This document shows positions 9,305-19,066 of a DNA stretch of 64,000 nucleotides, one piece after another. Within the stretch, counting starts at the first letter, position 1. Each line of letters starts with the position of its first letter. This DNA is from Vavraia culicis subsp. floridensis (lineage: Eukaryota; Microsporidia; Pleistophoridae). Position numbers and translations under genes: made by a program. The notes beneath the pieces are model-generated. The model was not told the DNA's origin, ran no database searches, and saw only the letters and a list, made by a program, of their open reading frames with translations. Location: NCBI RefSeq assembly GCF_000192795.1, contig NW_007360622.1, forward strand, positions 1 to 64,000, read 5' to 3'.

Positions 9305-10138
9305 TCATGCAGGAAACATCTTCACCATCTCCATCACGCTCTCCATCTTGATTCGATCGCTCGCCCGCCTCCGGAACACGCCCTCGCACACCCTCTGCAC
9401 ATACTCGGGCAGCCCATCGTACCCCACCTCAAGCATCTTCAAATTCTTGAACGTCCTACACAAATTGTCCTTTGCAAACGGCTGCTCACCGCTGTACACG
9501 TAGTACACCACACACGCATACGCCCACGTGTCCAGATCATCAAGATTGACCAGCTCGCCCATATCAAGCACCTCCGGCGGTGCATAGCCCGGTGTTCCGT
9601 TGTACACAAGCCTCTTCGCCGCACACATCCTATCGCTCGACACGATGGAACATCCAAAGTCGCACAGCTTTATCTGCTCCCTGCGCACGATTATGTTCTC
9701 GGGTTTGAGATCGCCATGAAAAATATCGAGCGCGTGCAGGAACTGCAGCGCATCTCCAATCTGCATCAGAAAGCCCCTACGCTCGCCATCCGTGAGCCTG
9801 GCCCTCTGCTTGTTATTCAGGCTCTCATAAACAACACGCTGCAACGTAAACCCGTCAAAATACTCCATGATAAAGAACGCGTTCTCCCGGTCCTCCTTAA
9901 AATCAAAGAACTTCACAATGTTTGGCGAGTAGCACGCGTTCTTCCTCAGGATCTCGTACGCACGCCGCTCGTTACTTATAAAGTGCGGGTTTGTGCCTGC
10001 CATCAGCATTTTGCACGTAATTTTTATGGCAACGCGCCGGTTTGTTGTGCCGTTCAGGCCCTCGTAGACCGTGGCATATCGGCCCTCACCCAGCACGCGC
10101 ACCGTCTTGTACTCTCCTACGTAGTGCACGAGTTCCAT
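9305..10138 (-). CDS. Serine/threonine protein kinase
   Basis: A complete minimal kinase domain of 277 residues with little else. Visible motifs: glycine loop GEGRYATVY (17-25), the ATP lysine in VAIK (36-39), a candidate helix-C glutamate at 57, the catalytic loop HGDLKPEN (141-148), DFG (160-162), the activation segment end GTPGYAPPE (181-189), then DTWAYACVVY in place of the usual D-x-WS-x-G. The catalytic loop has Gly where RD kinases have Arg, so activation-loop phosphorylation may not be the switch. The frame continues upstream of the chosen ATG with a TTG, but the chosen Met begins at the domain and has GGGACC just upstream. The overall look is CAMK/AGC-like; I cannot name an ortholog. 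Confidence 0.88.
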   Translation of the reverse strand: MELVHYVGEYKTVRVLGEGRYATVYEGLNGTTNRRVAIKITCKMLMAGTNPHFISNERRAYEILRKNACYSPNIVKFFDFKEDRENAFFIMEYFDGFTLQRVVYESLNNKQRARLTDGERRGFLMQIGDALQFLHALDIFHGDLKPENIIVRREQIKLCDFGCSIVSSDRMCAAKRLVYNGTPGYAPPEVLDMGELVNLDDLDTWAYACVVYYVYSGEQPFAKDNLCRTFKNLKMLEVGYDGLPEYVQRVCEGVFRRRASDRIKMESVMEMVKMFPA

Positions 10139-11253
10139 GACGGTCCCAATTTTAAAATTTTTATTTTTTCTGAAAGGGAAAGACGACGGGAAGAGCGGCC
10201 GAACCGGCAGGAAAACGGGAGATGACCGGCCGCCTGTGCCAGAACACGTAAATTTGTAACGGGCGCACATAAACGTGCCGGTGCACATGCTGCACAGCCT
10301 GTCAAGCACGGACACGCGGTACGAACACCAAAGGGCGCTTTGCACTCAATTGGTGGCACCGCTATTCATGGACCGTACCCACTGTTCCAGTTTTATTCAC
10401 GCGCCACGGCCGCCAATCAATTCGTACGCTCTGTCTGTGGAACGGGCCGAACCGCTTCCCAACTCTGCTCATTAAATTTCTTCATGTGCTCCTCTGCTCA
10501 CACACGTTTTTTCGCTTCCTCATCAAATCATTTTTCTAAAAGTGACGTGCTTTGATAAGAAACACCCGGCTTTCGTTCAGAACAGGGAGCACATGTCCTT
10601 TCCTACGGACAGCACCGTGCATCTGCGCCCCGCTCTCAACCAATGCAATCAAATGTCCATTTTTGCGCTGTTGTGTGCTCTTCGATGCTACCGCTGTTTT
10701 AGGTGCGTACGTTCATCACGGGTGGCACTGCCGTTCTTTTCACCGCACTCCAGCGGTACCACGCGTGATCGCATGTACGAGTACCTGCCACGATTGCAGG
10801 GCGATGCCGTGATTGATCTGCACCAAATATTCTCGTTCACATTAATTTATGGCACATCTTCTCACGCAGAACACAATTCTGTTCATTCATCCGATCGTGG
10901 GCTGTTCGTCAGCGTAAGCACGGCCGTGCACACCGTTTCTACTCAGGCACTGTTCAACGATGGCAACCGATCGGTGGACGTGTTGCGAGGTGGCAGTGCA
11001 AAACGGGCAGAAGATGAAAATGACCGTATTGTTATGGCCGATGAGAGGGAAAGAGCAGTTCAACGTGCGTAGTTGAGGAGTGTTTGCTCGGTTACGGTAC
11101 GCATGCTGCGATGGCGAATCGTTTTATTTGCTGCCAGGTGATGCGCAGCGAATACGAACGGGTAATTGAAAATATGTGCTGGTAAAACTGCTGCTAACAG
11201 CAACGAACCGGTAAACGTGTGAGAGGAGTAAAAGACTTTTCATTCTGTGCATG
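10139..11253. other. Intergenic, GC-rich
   Basis: About 1.1 kb before a repeat array. A 176-codon plus-strand frame (10542-11072) begins with GTG; its first ATG gives about 158 residues with a GGG nine bases upstream. It resembles no family and its composition is uneven, so I treat it as a chance frame in GC-rich DNA. The left end must contain the kinase promoter. Confidence 0.35.
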
Positions 11254-11415
11254 GTGCAACGCATCGGTGCAACGCCATCGGTGCAACGCCATCAGTACAA
11301 CGCATCAGTGCAACGCATCGGTGCAACGCATCGGTGCAACGCATCGGTGCAACGCATCAGTACAACGCCATCGATACAACGCCATCAGTACAACGCCATC
11401 AGTACAACGCCATCC
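11254..11415. repeat. 13/14-bp tandem repeat, 12 copies
   Basis: Twelve tandem units of GTGCAACGCATCG. Units with an extra C (14 bases) lie at both ends of the array, and 13-base units fill most of the middle. G/A changes recur at two positions. It ends 21 bp from the stop codon of the CTLH-domain gene, so it lies in or near that gene's 3' region. Confidence 0.95.
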
Positions 11416-11436
11416 TCCGGCAGAGAAACGCTATCA

Positions 11437-12114
11437 TCACTTATTTTTATTGTAACCATCCACCAAACACATGAGCAAGGAGTGCTTCCTGCCAAATTTA
11501 CTGCTCCACAGCACAGAATTAATCTCATCCACAAAGTCCGCCACTTTCTCATCGCTCACCATGTGCTCATAAAAATCATTTTTTATGGTGGTGTACCCTA
11601 TAAGCGAGTACACGTTGATATCAAGCACAAATTCGTATTTCTTTCTGAGCTCTCTTACAAGGTTAAGGGCTGCCTGATTGCCCTCATCTCTCAACCGCTG
11701 CAGAAAAAGTATCTTAACGTGCAGTTCTGTCAACGTGTGCAGATCGTCATCGCTCACACTAAAATGGTGTGTGATGTACTTCAAACACCTCAGCGGATCT
11801 TTGGCGTGCAGAATGTACTTCTTGATTTCTTTGAGCTGCTCGAAGAAGCGGAGGTCGCGCGGCAGGAATGCATGGGTGAGCCTGGCATATTCCTGCGCTG
11901 AGGATGTTGCACAGCTAAACAGCATGTGGTCCATTATAATGGTATCGATCAGTATACGCTTGTTTCTGTCTAATAGCGCCTTGTACGGCACTGCATCCGG
12001 TACAATCATATCAAGTGCACTGTCTTCCTGTACCCTGTCTTGCACCGCTATTTGCTCCTCTACGTTGTTAGAGTCCTCCTCGTTTCTGTTCTCCTTGAAT
12101 TTACTTCCACTCAT
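11437..12114 (-). CDS. CTLH/CRA-domain protein, GID-complex like
   Basis: A 225-residue protein that resembles the middle of Gid9/MAEA-family subunits of the GID/CTLH ubiquitin ligase. A disordered acidic N terminus (1-40) precedes a LisH-like helix pair (NKRILIDTIIMDHMLF, about 52-67), then a region like the Gid9 DLRFFEQLKEIKKYIL segment. A CTLH-type helix pair follows (LHVKILFLQRLRDEGNQAAL, about 131-150), and a CRA-like C terminus. The RING-like end of Gid9 is missing, so this protein could not carry catalytic activity itself. The ATG follows a TTG codon and lacks a clear C-run, unlike most genes here. Gid8 is the alternative assignment. Confidence 0.6.
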   Translation of the reverse strand: MSGSKFKENRNEEDSNNVEEQIAVQDRVQEDSALDMIVPDAVPYKALLDRNKRILIDTIIMDHMLFSCATSSAQEYARLTHAFLPRDLRFFEQLKEIKKYILHAKDPLRCLKYITHHFSVSDDDLHTLTELHVKILFLQRLRDEGNQAALNLVRELRKKYEFVLDINVYSLIGYTTIKNDFYEHMVSDEKVADFVDEINSVLWSSKFGRKHSLLMCLVDGYNKNK

Positions 12115-14631
12115 CAATCGCTTTGTTTTGGAACGAAGGATTTAAATTGAAAGATACGTAATTTATTTGTTGTAGGGACGTAAACTGAAAGATACGTACT
12201 GCCGATGAAAAGAAGACTTGAATTGGCTGATCAGAACGGAAATAATGAAATATTTGCTTGGCACCTCACGGAGACGAGGACAAACTTATACGAATATTTG
12301 AATGGGTGAAAGAGAACATGAGATAGATACCTCTATGATTAAGAGGTAAAATGTGATAATGGGAAGTAAAAGAGACTGAGGCAATAATAAAAGAAAGACT
12401 TTATCGGCTATTTTTAACACGGTAAGTTGTTTTTAGTTGAAAACACAACAGATGGTTATTTATAGAACCTGATTAATAATTATTCAATTGGTATAAGCTA
12501 TGAGAGTGTAGAAGAATAATACTTATGTCAACAAATAGTATCGATTGCTATGAAGGTAAGCAATAAAGTAGCTTCGTAAATGTAGAAGAATATAAAATGA
12601 TAACTTTATGAGAGGACGCACATAATTAACGAACAGGCGGCCTTAGATAACAGTAGTTTGCGTAAGCGTCTTTTTTGCGATAGCTATATCAATTGTTATA
12701 GAATGCCTCTTCTATAAAATTTAAGTACCGTTGCAAAATATGGTTATCCACAATTGTGTAAAAATCTCGAAATTTAACGTAACATAATAGACATGTGAAG
12801 CAACTAAAAAAAATAAAGAGCAAGTAAGGCTGATGAAATAGAACATAGATTTGTAAAGAATTTCATTAACGATATGGTTACCTAAGAAATCGTATGCAAT
12901 TACATTTAAAATACAAATTTTGACTGCTGTCTTGATTTATTATTTGTGTTCAAAGTATCACGGGCTTATCTAAGATTCTTCCCTACAGTCAAACCGAAAG
13001 ATTTAGTCAAACAAATGTCAGCTGTTGGTTCAGTGAGTGTATTTTTGTGTAGTAAGGGTATGAATTTCCTTAGAGCAAATAAAACTAAAAATTTGAATAC
13101 TATTAAACTATGTGTTTTACTTTTATGTATCCATAAGAATTTTTTGCTAATATGATTATCCGTGCGCTATATTCGACTCAGCAGCGAAAGTAGGAACATG
13201 GCTTTAGGAACGTCAAGTTGGTTGCCACAGTAAGTTATGGTAGATCAAAAAAGCGTCTTATTTAAAAATTGTGGTTTAATGAGTAGACATGATGCTCATA
13301 GTAAAAGAGTAGACAGATTGAATATTTGTTGAAATATGATTTTTCTGAAATAATCAAGGAGACAAATTAGAGTTGTGAACAAAACAATGCTACAGATAAA
13401 TACGTAAGGCTTGGTATAACGTATAAAAACGTACAAGATTTTAAATAAATGGCTACATAATCATTCTCAGAAAAATATGCGGCAACAAAGGACTATGTAC
13501 ACGTGAATCGTTCTATAAAATTAAGCAACTATGTGCTATATCTTTATGTTTCATGGCAGGCACAAATAGAGTTGCACTGTAAACTTCAGTAGAAGGTGAT
13601 TTTCGGACCTGTGAATGGTTATAATTACTAAAAAGAAAGTAATGATCATAATCCAAGGTCGTGCCGACTAACTTGATTAGATAGCAGAATAAATGATAAT
13701 TTGAATACTTACGTTTCGTTGTGCCGAATGATGCCTGATATCATCGTTGTCATAAATATTATTCCCACAGGAGGATGCGAACTAATCCCATAAAAATAGA
13801 AATTTTTGTGTTTAACTACTTTAAAATTATTCTATTATTTGTATTATGCAAGACGATACAGATACTTTGCAATAGGCGGTAACTATCTCGCTATTTCTCA
13901 GGAAGCATCTTTACTTACTCCCGGATGGAGCATATACATTTTGCTGGTCCGCTGATTTTTGATTTGCTTCTTTTCTTTCTCTTACAATTCCAAATAAAAT
14001 TGATAGGGCTGTCAAAACACCGATATTTCCAAGAACACGCTAAATCACATATAAGCATGTTCATGAAGAATCGTTAATGCGAAAGTCTGCGAAATAAACG
14101 AGATAATATGGTTTACATGAATAATTGTGCGCCTTTCAGCTTAAGCAATGCTGGTCATGACGAATCAGTAAAGTGTGCACAGACTTAGACAATAATATAA
14201 CAAATTGTGTGTCAATTTAGCACAAAATTTTTTGTATACCTAAAGCAAGTAATCTTGAGTTTTTTCGGTATACAATGTTTTATACTGTCAGAATGCCTTT
14301 TAATTTATAAGTATAGGATTTTGACCTAATGATTGTAAAAATCTTATGAATGTTTCGTTTATTCTTTTATCGCTTTGTATCTGTATTTTTTATTCAACCA
14401 CGAAAGTCTAACTTCAATCTTGCCGGAGTCAAAGTTGACCGCGAATTTCATATCATGCCGGTGATTACCCACACGAATATTAGCATGAGTGACGTAAATT
14501 TTTAGCAAATATTAATATTCGTGTCAAATTCAATGTCCTTTAATGTAACATGCTTCATCTGTCGGTGTTTGAACAAGTAATACAATGTTAAAAAAGTCAA
14601 AAGTATAAAAATTAAAGCAGAATGGAAGGGT
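12115..14631. other. AT-rich gene-poor region
   Basis: About 2.5 kb, clearly richer in A and T than the first 12 kb. Apart from a 69-codon frame at 12946-13155 that begins with GTG and resembles nothing, all frames are short. I see no tRNA, long repeat or convincing hairpin cluster. The right end should hold the promoter of the homeodomain gene. Confidence 0.45.
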
Positions 14632-15231
14632 ATGGCCAGCCGTGAAAGCGTATTAGTGAGCATTTTGAAGCATTTAACTGACGGAGAGCTGCTTTACTAT
14701 CAGAGCAAAATGCCAAAATACGAGTTGGAGGAACAAATCAAAAGTATGCGCAAGGTTGTCGAGGAATACAAGGATTTTGATCCGGAGATTGATGATGAGT
14801 GTCGTTTTGCAATTTTTATTATTCTAGAACGGATAAAAAATGCCATTTTACTCGAAACAAAGGTACAAAAAATAGTTGAAGAGGAATGTCATAAATTTGT
14901 CTATGCTCTGAATAAGACGCTTTCGGAAGTTAAGACAATGTTAGACGAATCCGCTGAGGCGGAGGACGAATCCATGTACGATATTAAAAATGGAGTGATG
15001 GGAGCAACGACTAAAACCAAGCAGAAACGTACCAACTATCCTAAACAGATATCCAAATTGCTAAAGTCATGGTTGCGAGATAATATTAATAATCCTTATC
15101 CTACAGAGAAAGAAAAACAGTTTCTTTGCGACAGGACAGGTTTGGATCATACGCAGATAAATAACTGGTTCATTAATGCTCGGCGTAGGATCTTACCATC
15201 CTTACGGCAAAAGCATCATAGTGTTGGATGA
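14632..15231 (+). CDS. TALE-class homeodomain protein
   Basis: Probable nuclear DNA-binding transcription factor of 199 residues. The homeodomain spans about 131-190. It carries the three-residue loop insertion of TALE proteins (NPYP at 154-157) and the recognition helix NNWFINARRR, with Trp179, Phe180 and Asn182 in the expected places and Ile at homeodomain position 50, as usual for TALE members. The N-terminal 110 residues are helical and acidic with no recognised domain. The ATG has GGGT immediately before it. A short upstream ATG frame (14622-14645) overlaps this start and could dampen translation. It is isolated in an AT-rich, gene-poor island. In fungi such proteins often pair with a second homeodomain partner; I see none in this window. 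Confidence 0.93.
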   Translation: MASRESVLVSILKHLTDGELLYYQSKMPKYELEEQIKSMRKVVEEYKDFDPEIDDECRFAIFIILERIKNAILLETKVQKIVEEECHKFVYALNKTLSEVKTMLDESAEAEDESMYDIKNGVMGATTKTKQKRTNYPKQISKLLKSWLRDNINNPYPTEKEKQFLCDRTGLDHTQINNWFINARRRILPSLRQKHHSVG

Positions 15232-16258
15232 TTGAGAGTTGAGATGTCTGTTTTTAATAAAAAGTCTTCTAGTTTATGCTTGAAGAGATTTACAAATACT
15301 ATTATCGAAATGTATTGTCCTTATTTGCGCCAGTGACTTTCAATCTATGATGTGCAATGGTAAATTACTGAGGCTACAATTTTATGCTATTGCCTTTTTC
15401 AGTAACTAGCACGAAGATATATGTCCAAACCTTAATGTTAAAGGGTCTATAATTCATTTTTATGTGAAGTAACAACTATGTAAGTAAACATATTTTTCTT
15501 TTTTCCACGAATGAAGTCATAGGTTTCTTAGCTACCTTTTTTCGGAAATAAAAGATTCGTGTATTATTTAATATTGCATATTTTTTTCGCTGCCCGAACT
15601 CAATTTTGAATAAAGATTCTTACGCACTAGCAAATATCGGACTATACGTACTCGCCAAAAAACTTGCGAAAAATATTGACATGATATGACCACCAAAAAA
15701 TTAATTCATTCATAGTTTGAAAAATATGAAGTAAAGGCAAAGCGTATAATTATTTGATTAGAATCAACCAAAAATCGAAAGCTTATATAACTTTTTATAA
15801 CTTTGTAAAAGCGCACGTATGGACTGGCGAAACACGCTAAGCAACTGTTCAGGTATAATATTAGGGTAAAACATCGATTCCTGAATCACTCGTATTGTTA
15901 TATTTGTATTTCAATTACTTTTTCATCGGTGTCGACCTAGTCAAACTGCAGTCTGACACAAGACCATTTCAAGTCTATTATTTGCTGGTTTCGGTATTGC
16001 TGTTAATCTTGCAATGTATGTCACAAATTGCAAGACAACCTGCACATAAAAACGATTTGGGACTGGTGTAAATTTCTTATTATTGATAAGAATGAAACAA
16101 TGATATTTGGTATGAGAGATGCATATGGAATGTGCTTTAGGATGCATTTCTTGCGTTGTAGGTATCCACATACACATTGGCCTATAAGTGACGTATGATA
16201 TAACAAGCATTTATTAAATGAGCAAACGGGAGAAAGCTACTATGCGTTTAAATAATAA
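15232..16258. other. AT-rich region with degraded frames
   Basis: No intact gene. Between 15.9 and 16.2 kb two overlapping plus-strand frames, one ending in a stop near 16.07 kb and one open from 16007 to 16198, read like protein but have no start codon. They may be relics of a lost gene. I cannot assign them to a family. Confidence 0.35.
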
Positions 16259-16650
16259 AATTTCTCACACGACAGTTTGAGTCACTACCTGACGAATTTT
16301 TTTGATCAGGTCGGTTTTAATTTTGATCGTAGCCTACAAGCGCGAATTGTATGGCATGTCTGTCGTTCGCTTGGTGGCCTTGCGTGGATGATAGATTATA
16401 CGTCAGAGGATATGATCCCACGTAATTCCATTTGATGAAGAAAGACAGCCTGTACAGAGCTAAGCTAAGACTGCGTGGCCAAGCTGGCAGCGAGATCAAG
16501 GATGCACTTTTACTTTATATAAGGCAATGGAACATGGAGGCACCAGTCATAAGGTGTAAAAGTGCTTATAATCACCAGGACGTCGCGTTTGATACATATA
16601 TTTTCGAAGAGCGGTTTTGGCTATACGTGGAGCGGTTGAGTAAAAAGTAA
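16259..16650 (+). pseudogene. Broken gene in two frames, unrecognised
   Basis: Two protein-like frames abut here. The first (16259-16435) is open for 58 codons with no early ATG and ends in TGA. The second begins at the ATG that overlaps that stop by one base (TGATG) and runs 71 codons to 16650. The first contains FFDQVGFNFDRSLQARIVW and the second KLRLRGQAGSEIKDALLLY; both have ordinary mixed composition in an AT-rich background. The simplest reading is one gene split by a frameshift, with its 5' end lost. An alternative is that the second frame alone is a small gene: a CCC lies about 16 bases upstream of its ATG. I recognise neither part. Confidence 0.4.
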
Positions 16651-17131
16651 TAAAAAGGCCGTCACACTCAGATATAGCGTCATAGGCAAATTATAACGCG
16701 CATTTCATCATTTTTCTTATGTCATTTGGATCCGCAAGCCAAAAGACAACAACTAATCAATATCAGCCGATCGAAAATTTACACGTATAAATATGTATTG
16801 TATCGAAAAAACGAACACATCTTTTCATTAAACAATCCACTTCTCTGCTGCTCTCCACCCTACAATGCTCAACATCGCTCCATGTAATTAAAAACATTAC
16901 AGCCCTTCCTTCAACGATCGGTCTGTGAACGCTGAGCAATTCAAATAAATATTTTACCTCCTACGTTGAGCGGTACTGCACTGCTCACACACATCAAACG
17001 TACATTTCATTAAAAAAAGATCAGAACTATCTTTATTTACCGTTTTGACTGTAAAAAAGTGCAAATTCATTATTCATACACTTCCATTGCTGCGGTACTA
17101 CCAACACGCCAGCACAACTATCAGAACAGCA
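16651..17131. other. Intergenic
   Basis: About 480 bp downstream of the SEC5 stop. It is AT-rich with some C-rich runs near 16850. Nothing is supported here. Confidence 0.4.
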
Positions 17132-18763
17132 CTACACCTCCTTCAAACAGCTAAATTGTGCGTAAATTTCGTTCACTCTATTCCTTTCCGATTCATTCAG
17201 CCTCGGTTCATCTACCTGAAGGGCATTGCACAGGAAGAAAAGCGTTACCTTGCACTTCAAAATGTTGGGATCAAGGAGTGCCAAAGTTTCTTTGTTCAAG
17301 AAATACATCTCCTTCAGTTTCATGATTGTCATCAAGTTGTGTTCCGTAGACTTGTTCTTGATGTTTTTTACGAACTCTTTGATCGTATCTGCCTCACATC
17401 TCCTAACTATCTTATCGACCCGTTTGAAACTTACGGTGTTATTGAGCAGTTTGTTGATTCTGCCAAATTTTGCTCTTATCTTAGCGATTTTTGACGAGTA
17501 GTGCAGGAAGTAGCGGTAATCTACCTCTGCTCTCACCAAGTGGCCCTTCTCGTGCTGCCTTGCCAAATTAGTGTAGCTCTCCATTCTCTCATTGCTTTTA
17601 GCACGGTCAGCAGCCGGCTGTCTCGTTCTTAACATGTTCTCCAGTATCACATACAAATTTTCTTTTATGTCATTCAGCTTGAGGAACTCGTCCAAGCTCA
17701 CTAAAAAGTGCTCGAGCCTATTCGCATCACCTTCTATGTCTTCCTTGAACACACTCTCCATCTCGGAGAAAATCCTGGCGGTCATCGCATCCTTTGCCCC
17801 CTCAACCGATTCGCGAAAAGCACTCAAATTGCTCCTATTCACGATATTAGATACCAACCCGTAAAAGATGTGCAGCTTGTTGATCATCGCTCTGTATTTT
17901 ACAACGCTGAATTCCTGTGCTACGCGGGCATTTATCCAAACTGTCACACTTTTAAATATTTCCTGCTCAATCAGGAAGGTGTTTGTGATTGAGAGGGTCT
18001 TCAGAACGTAAATAAGGACGTTCTCGATTTCGCACAGCGTTTTTCTGTCGTTGAGATGCTTCTTCACGAGTGCAAGCAACGTATTCTCCATTTTGCTGTG
18101 CTCATCCCTTTCAATCTTGAAGTAAAGCTTGAAGTAGAACAGCGTATCCTCAGTGCTCCCGTTCTTTTCTATCTCTGCCACTAAAATATCAAGAAAACGG
18201 TTCTTAACGATGTTCGCCTGCCTCAACTTCGTTGACAAGAACTTTGAATCGTTCTTCAGCTTTGCGGCTGAGTTGTAGTGCTTTACAAATCCCTCGTAGT
18301 CCAGGTATTTAAGATCGTACTTAAGCCTGTCCTCGAGGTTGATCAGCTTATCATAGTAGTGCAGTATTTCTCTACGCCTGGTGCTTTCATCACTTAAATG
18401 TGCACTTATCCCGTGTGATAACGAAATCTGCCGTATCTTGTCCTTCAATGCTGTAAGGTTGTGCTCGATCTGTTCAAACACGTTCTTCACGTACGAAAAA
18501 ACATCATTTTTGCGTATTTCTTCGATTGACTCTCTGCAGTGCACAAATTTGCTGAAATGCCTCCTCACTAATTCCTGATTTTTTATTTTATTTCTGCTGA
18601 TACTCTCTTTGACATTGGCTAGGGTGTCGTTCAACCCGCCAAGTGTGTGTTCCCTTAGCGCAGAGTTGATGAAGAGCAGCGGATCAAAGCTTTCCTCCGC
18701 GAACACCTCGTTGCTCGTCATATGGTCGCTACTCGCCGTTTCTGAGGATAACGAATCGGACAT
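17132..18763 (-). CDS. SEC5: Exocyst subunit SEC5 (EXOC2)
   Basis: Subunit of the exocyst tethering complex that docks secretory vesicles at the plasma membrane. The N-terminal Sec5 signature is clear: FDPLLFINSALREHTLGGL near residue 27, then a helix, then ELVRRHFSKFVHCRESIEEI (about 63-82), which matches the Sec5 pattern of LV-x-x-NF-x-x-FV-x-CK-x-x-ID. The rest is helical with repeated charged amphipathic segments typical of CATCHR tethers. The length of 543 is well below yeast Sec5 (971), a reduction common in microsporidia. The start is fixed by CCC directly adjoining the ATG. It lies downstream of RPC1 on the same strand. Another exocyst or CATCHR subunit is possible but less likely. 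Confidence 0.75.
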   Translation of the reverse strand: MSDSLSSETASSDHMTSNEVFAEESFDPLLFINSALREHTLGGLNDTLANVKESISRNKIKNQELVRRHFSKFVHCRESIEEIRKNDVFSYVKNVFEQIEHNLTALKDKIRQISLSHGISAHLSDESTRRREILHYYDKLINLEDRLKYDLKYLDYEGFVKHYNSAAKLKNDSKFLSTKLRQANIVKNRFLDILVAEIEKNGSTEDTLFYFKLYFKIERDEHSKMENTLLALVKKHLNDRKTLCEIENVLIYVLKTLSITNTFLIEQEIFKSVTVWINARVAQEFSVVKYRAMINKLHIFYGLVSNIVNRSNLSAFRESVEGAKDAMTARIFSEMESVFKEDIEGDANRLEHFLVSLDEFLKLNDIKENLYVILENMLRTRQPAADRAKSNERMESYTNLARQHEKGHLVRAEVDYRYFLHYSSKIAKIRAKFGRINKLLNNTVSFKRVDKIVRRCEADTIKEFVKNIKNKSTEHNLMTIMKLKEMYFLNKETLALLDPNILKCKVTLFFLCNALQVDEPRLNESERNRVNEIYAQFSCLKEV

Positions 18764-18826
18764 GGGTTAGAGCAATTCGCGGAATGTCTCCCACAATGAT
18801 ACGGCTCGAATAAACAATCCGGTGAC

Positions 18827-19066
18827 TTAAGCGAATGCCGTATTGATCAAACGTACTTCTACGACCACGACATGCAACGTATCATGTGATAGCATATAAA
18901 TTAGATCGCAGAACCAATTCTTTGTCAAGGACCTTTGCTCTTGCTGCTGGTCATTCACGGTTTTTTCTCTAAAAGATTGCGCAATTCTTAAAACATCGCA
19001 CACGGTTGAACCGATCAATCCACGTGTTACAAACACAAACCTGCTTTTAATTCTGATTCCTATCAT
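18827..19066 (-). CDS. Possible small gene overlapping the RPC1 end
   Basis: A 79-codon ATG frame fills the gap between RPC1 and SEC5 on the same strand, overlapping the last 20 bases of RPC1 in another frame. The product has mixed composition with a helical middle (VCDVLRIAQSFREK) and a hydrophobic C-terminal strand-like part (LHVVVVEVRLI). It matches no family I know, and no C-run precedes the ATG. Overlapping genes are known in microsporidia, so I list it, but chance is quite possible. Confidence 0.3.
   Translation of the reverse strand: MIGIRIKSRFVFVTRGLIGSTVCDVLRIAQSFREKTVNDQQQEQRSLTKNWFCDLIYMLSHDTLHVVVVEVRLINTAFA

Noticed and set aside
10542..11072. 176-codon frame in GC-rich gap
   Set aside because: GTG start, uneven composition, no family likeness; chance frames are longer in GC-rich DNA.
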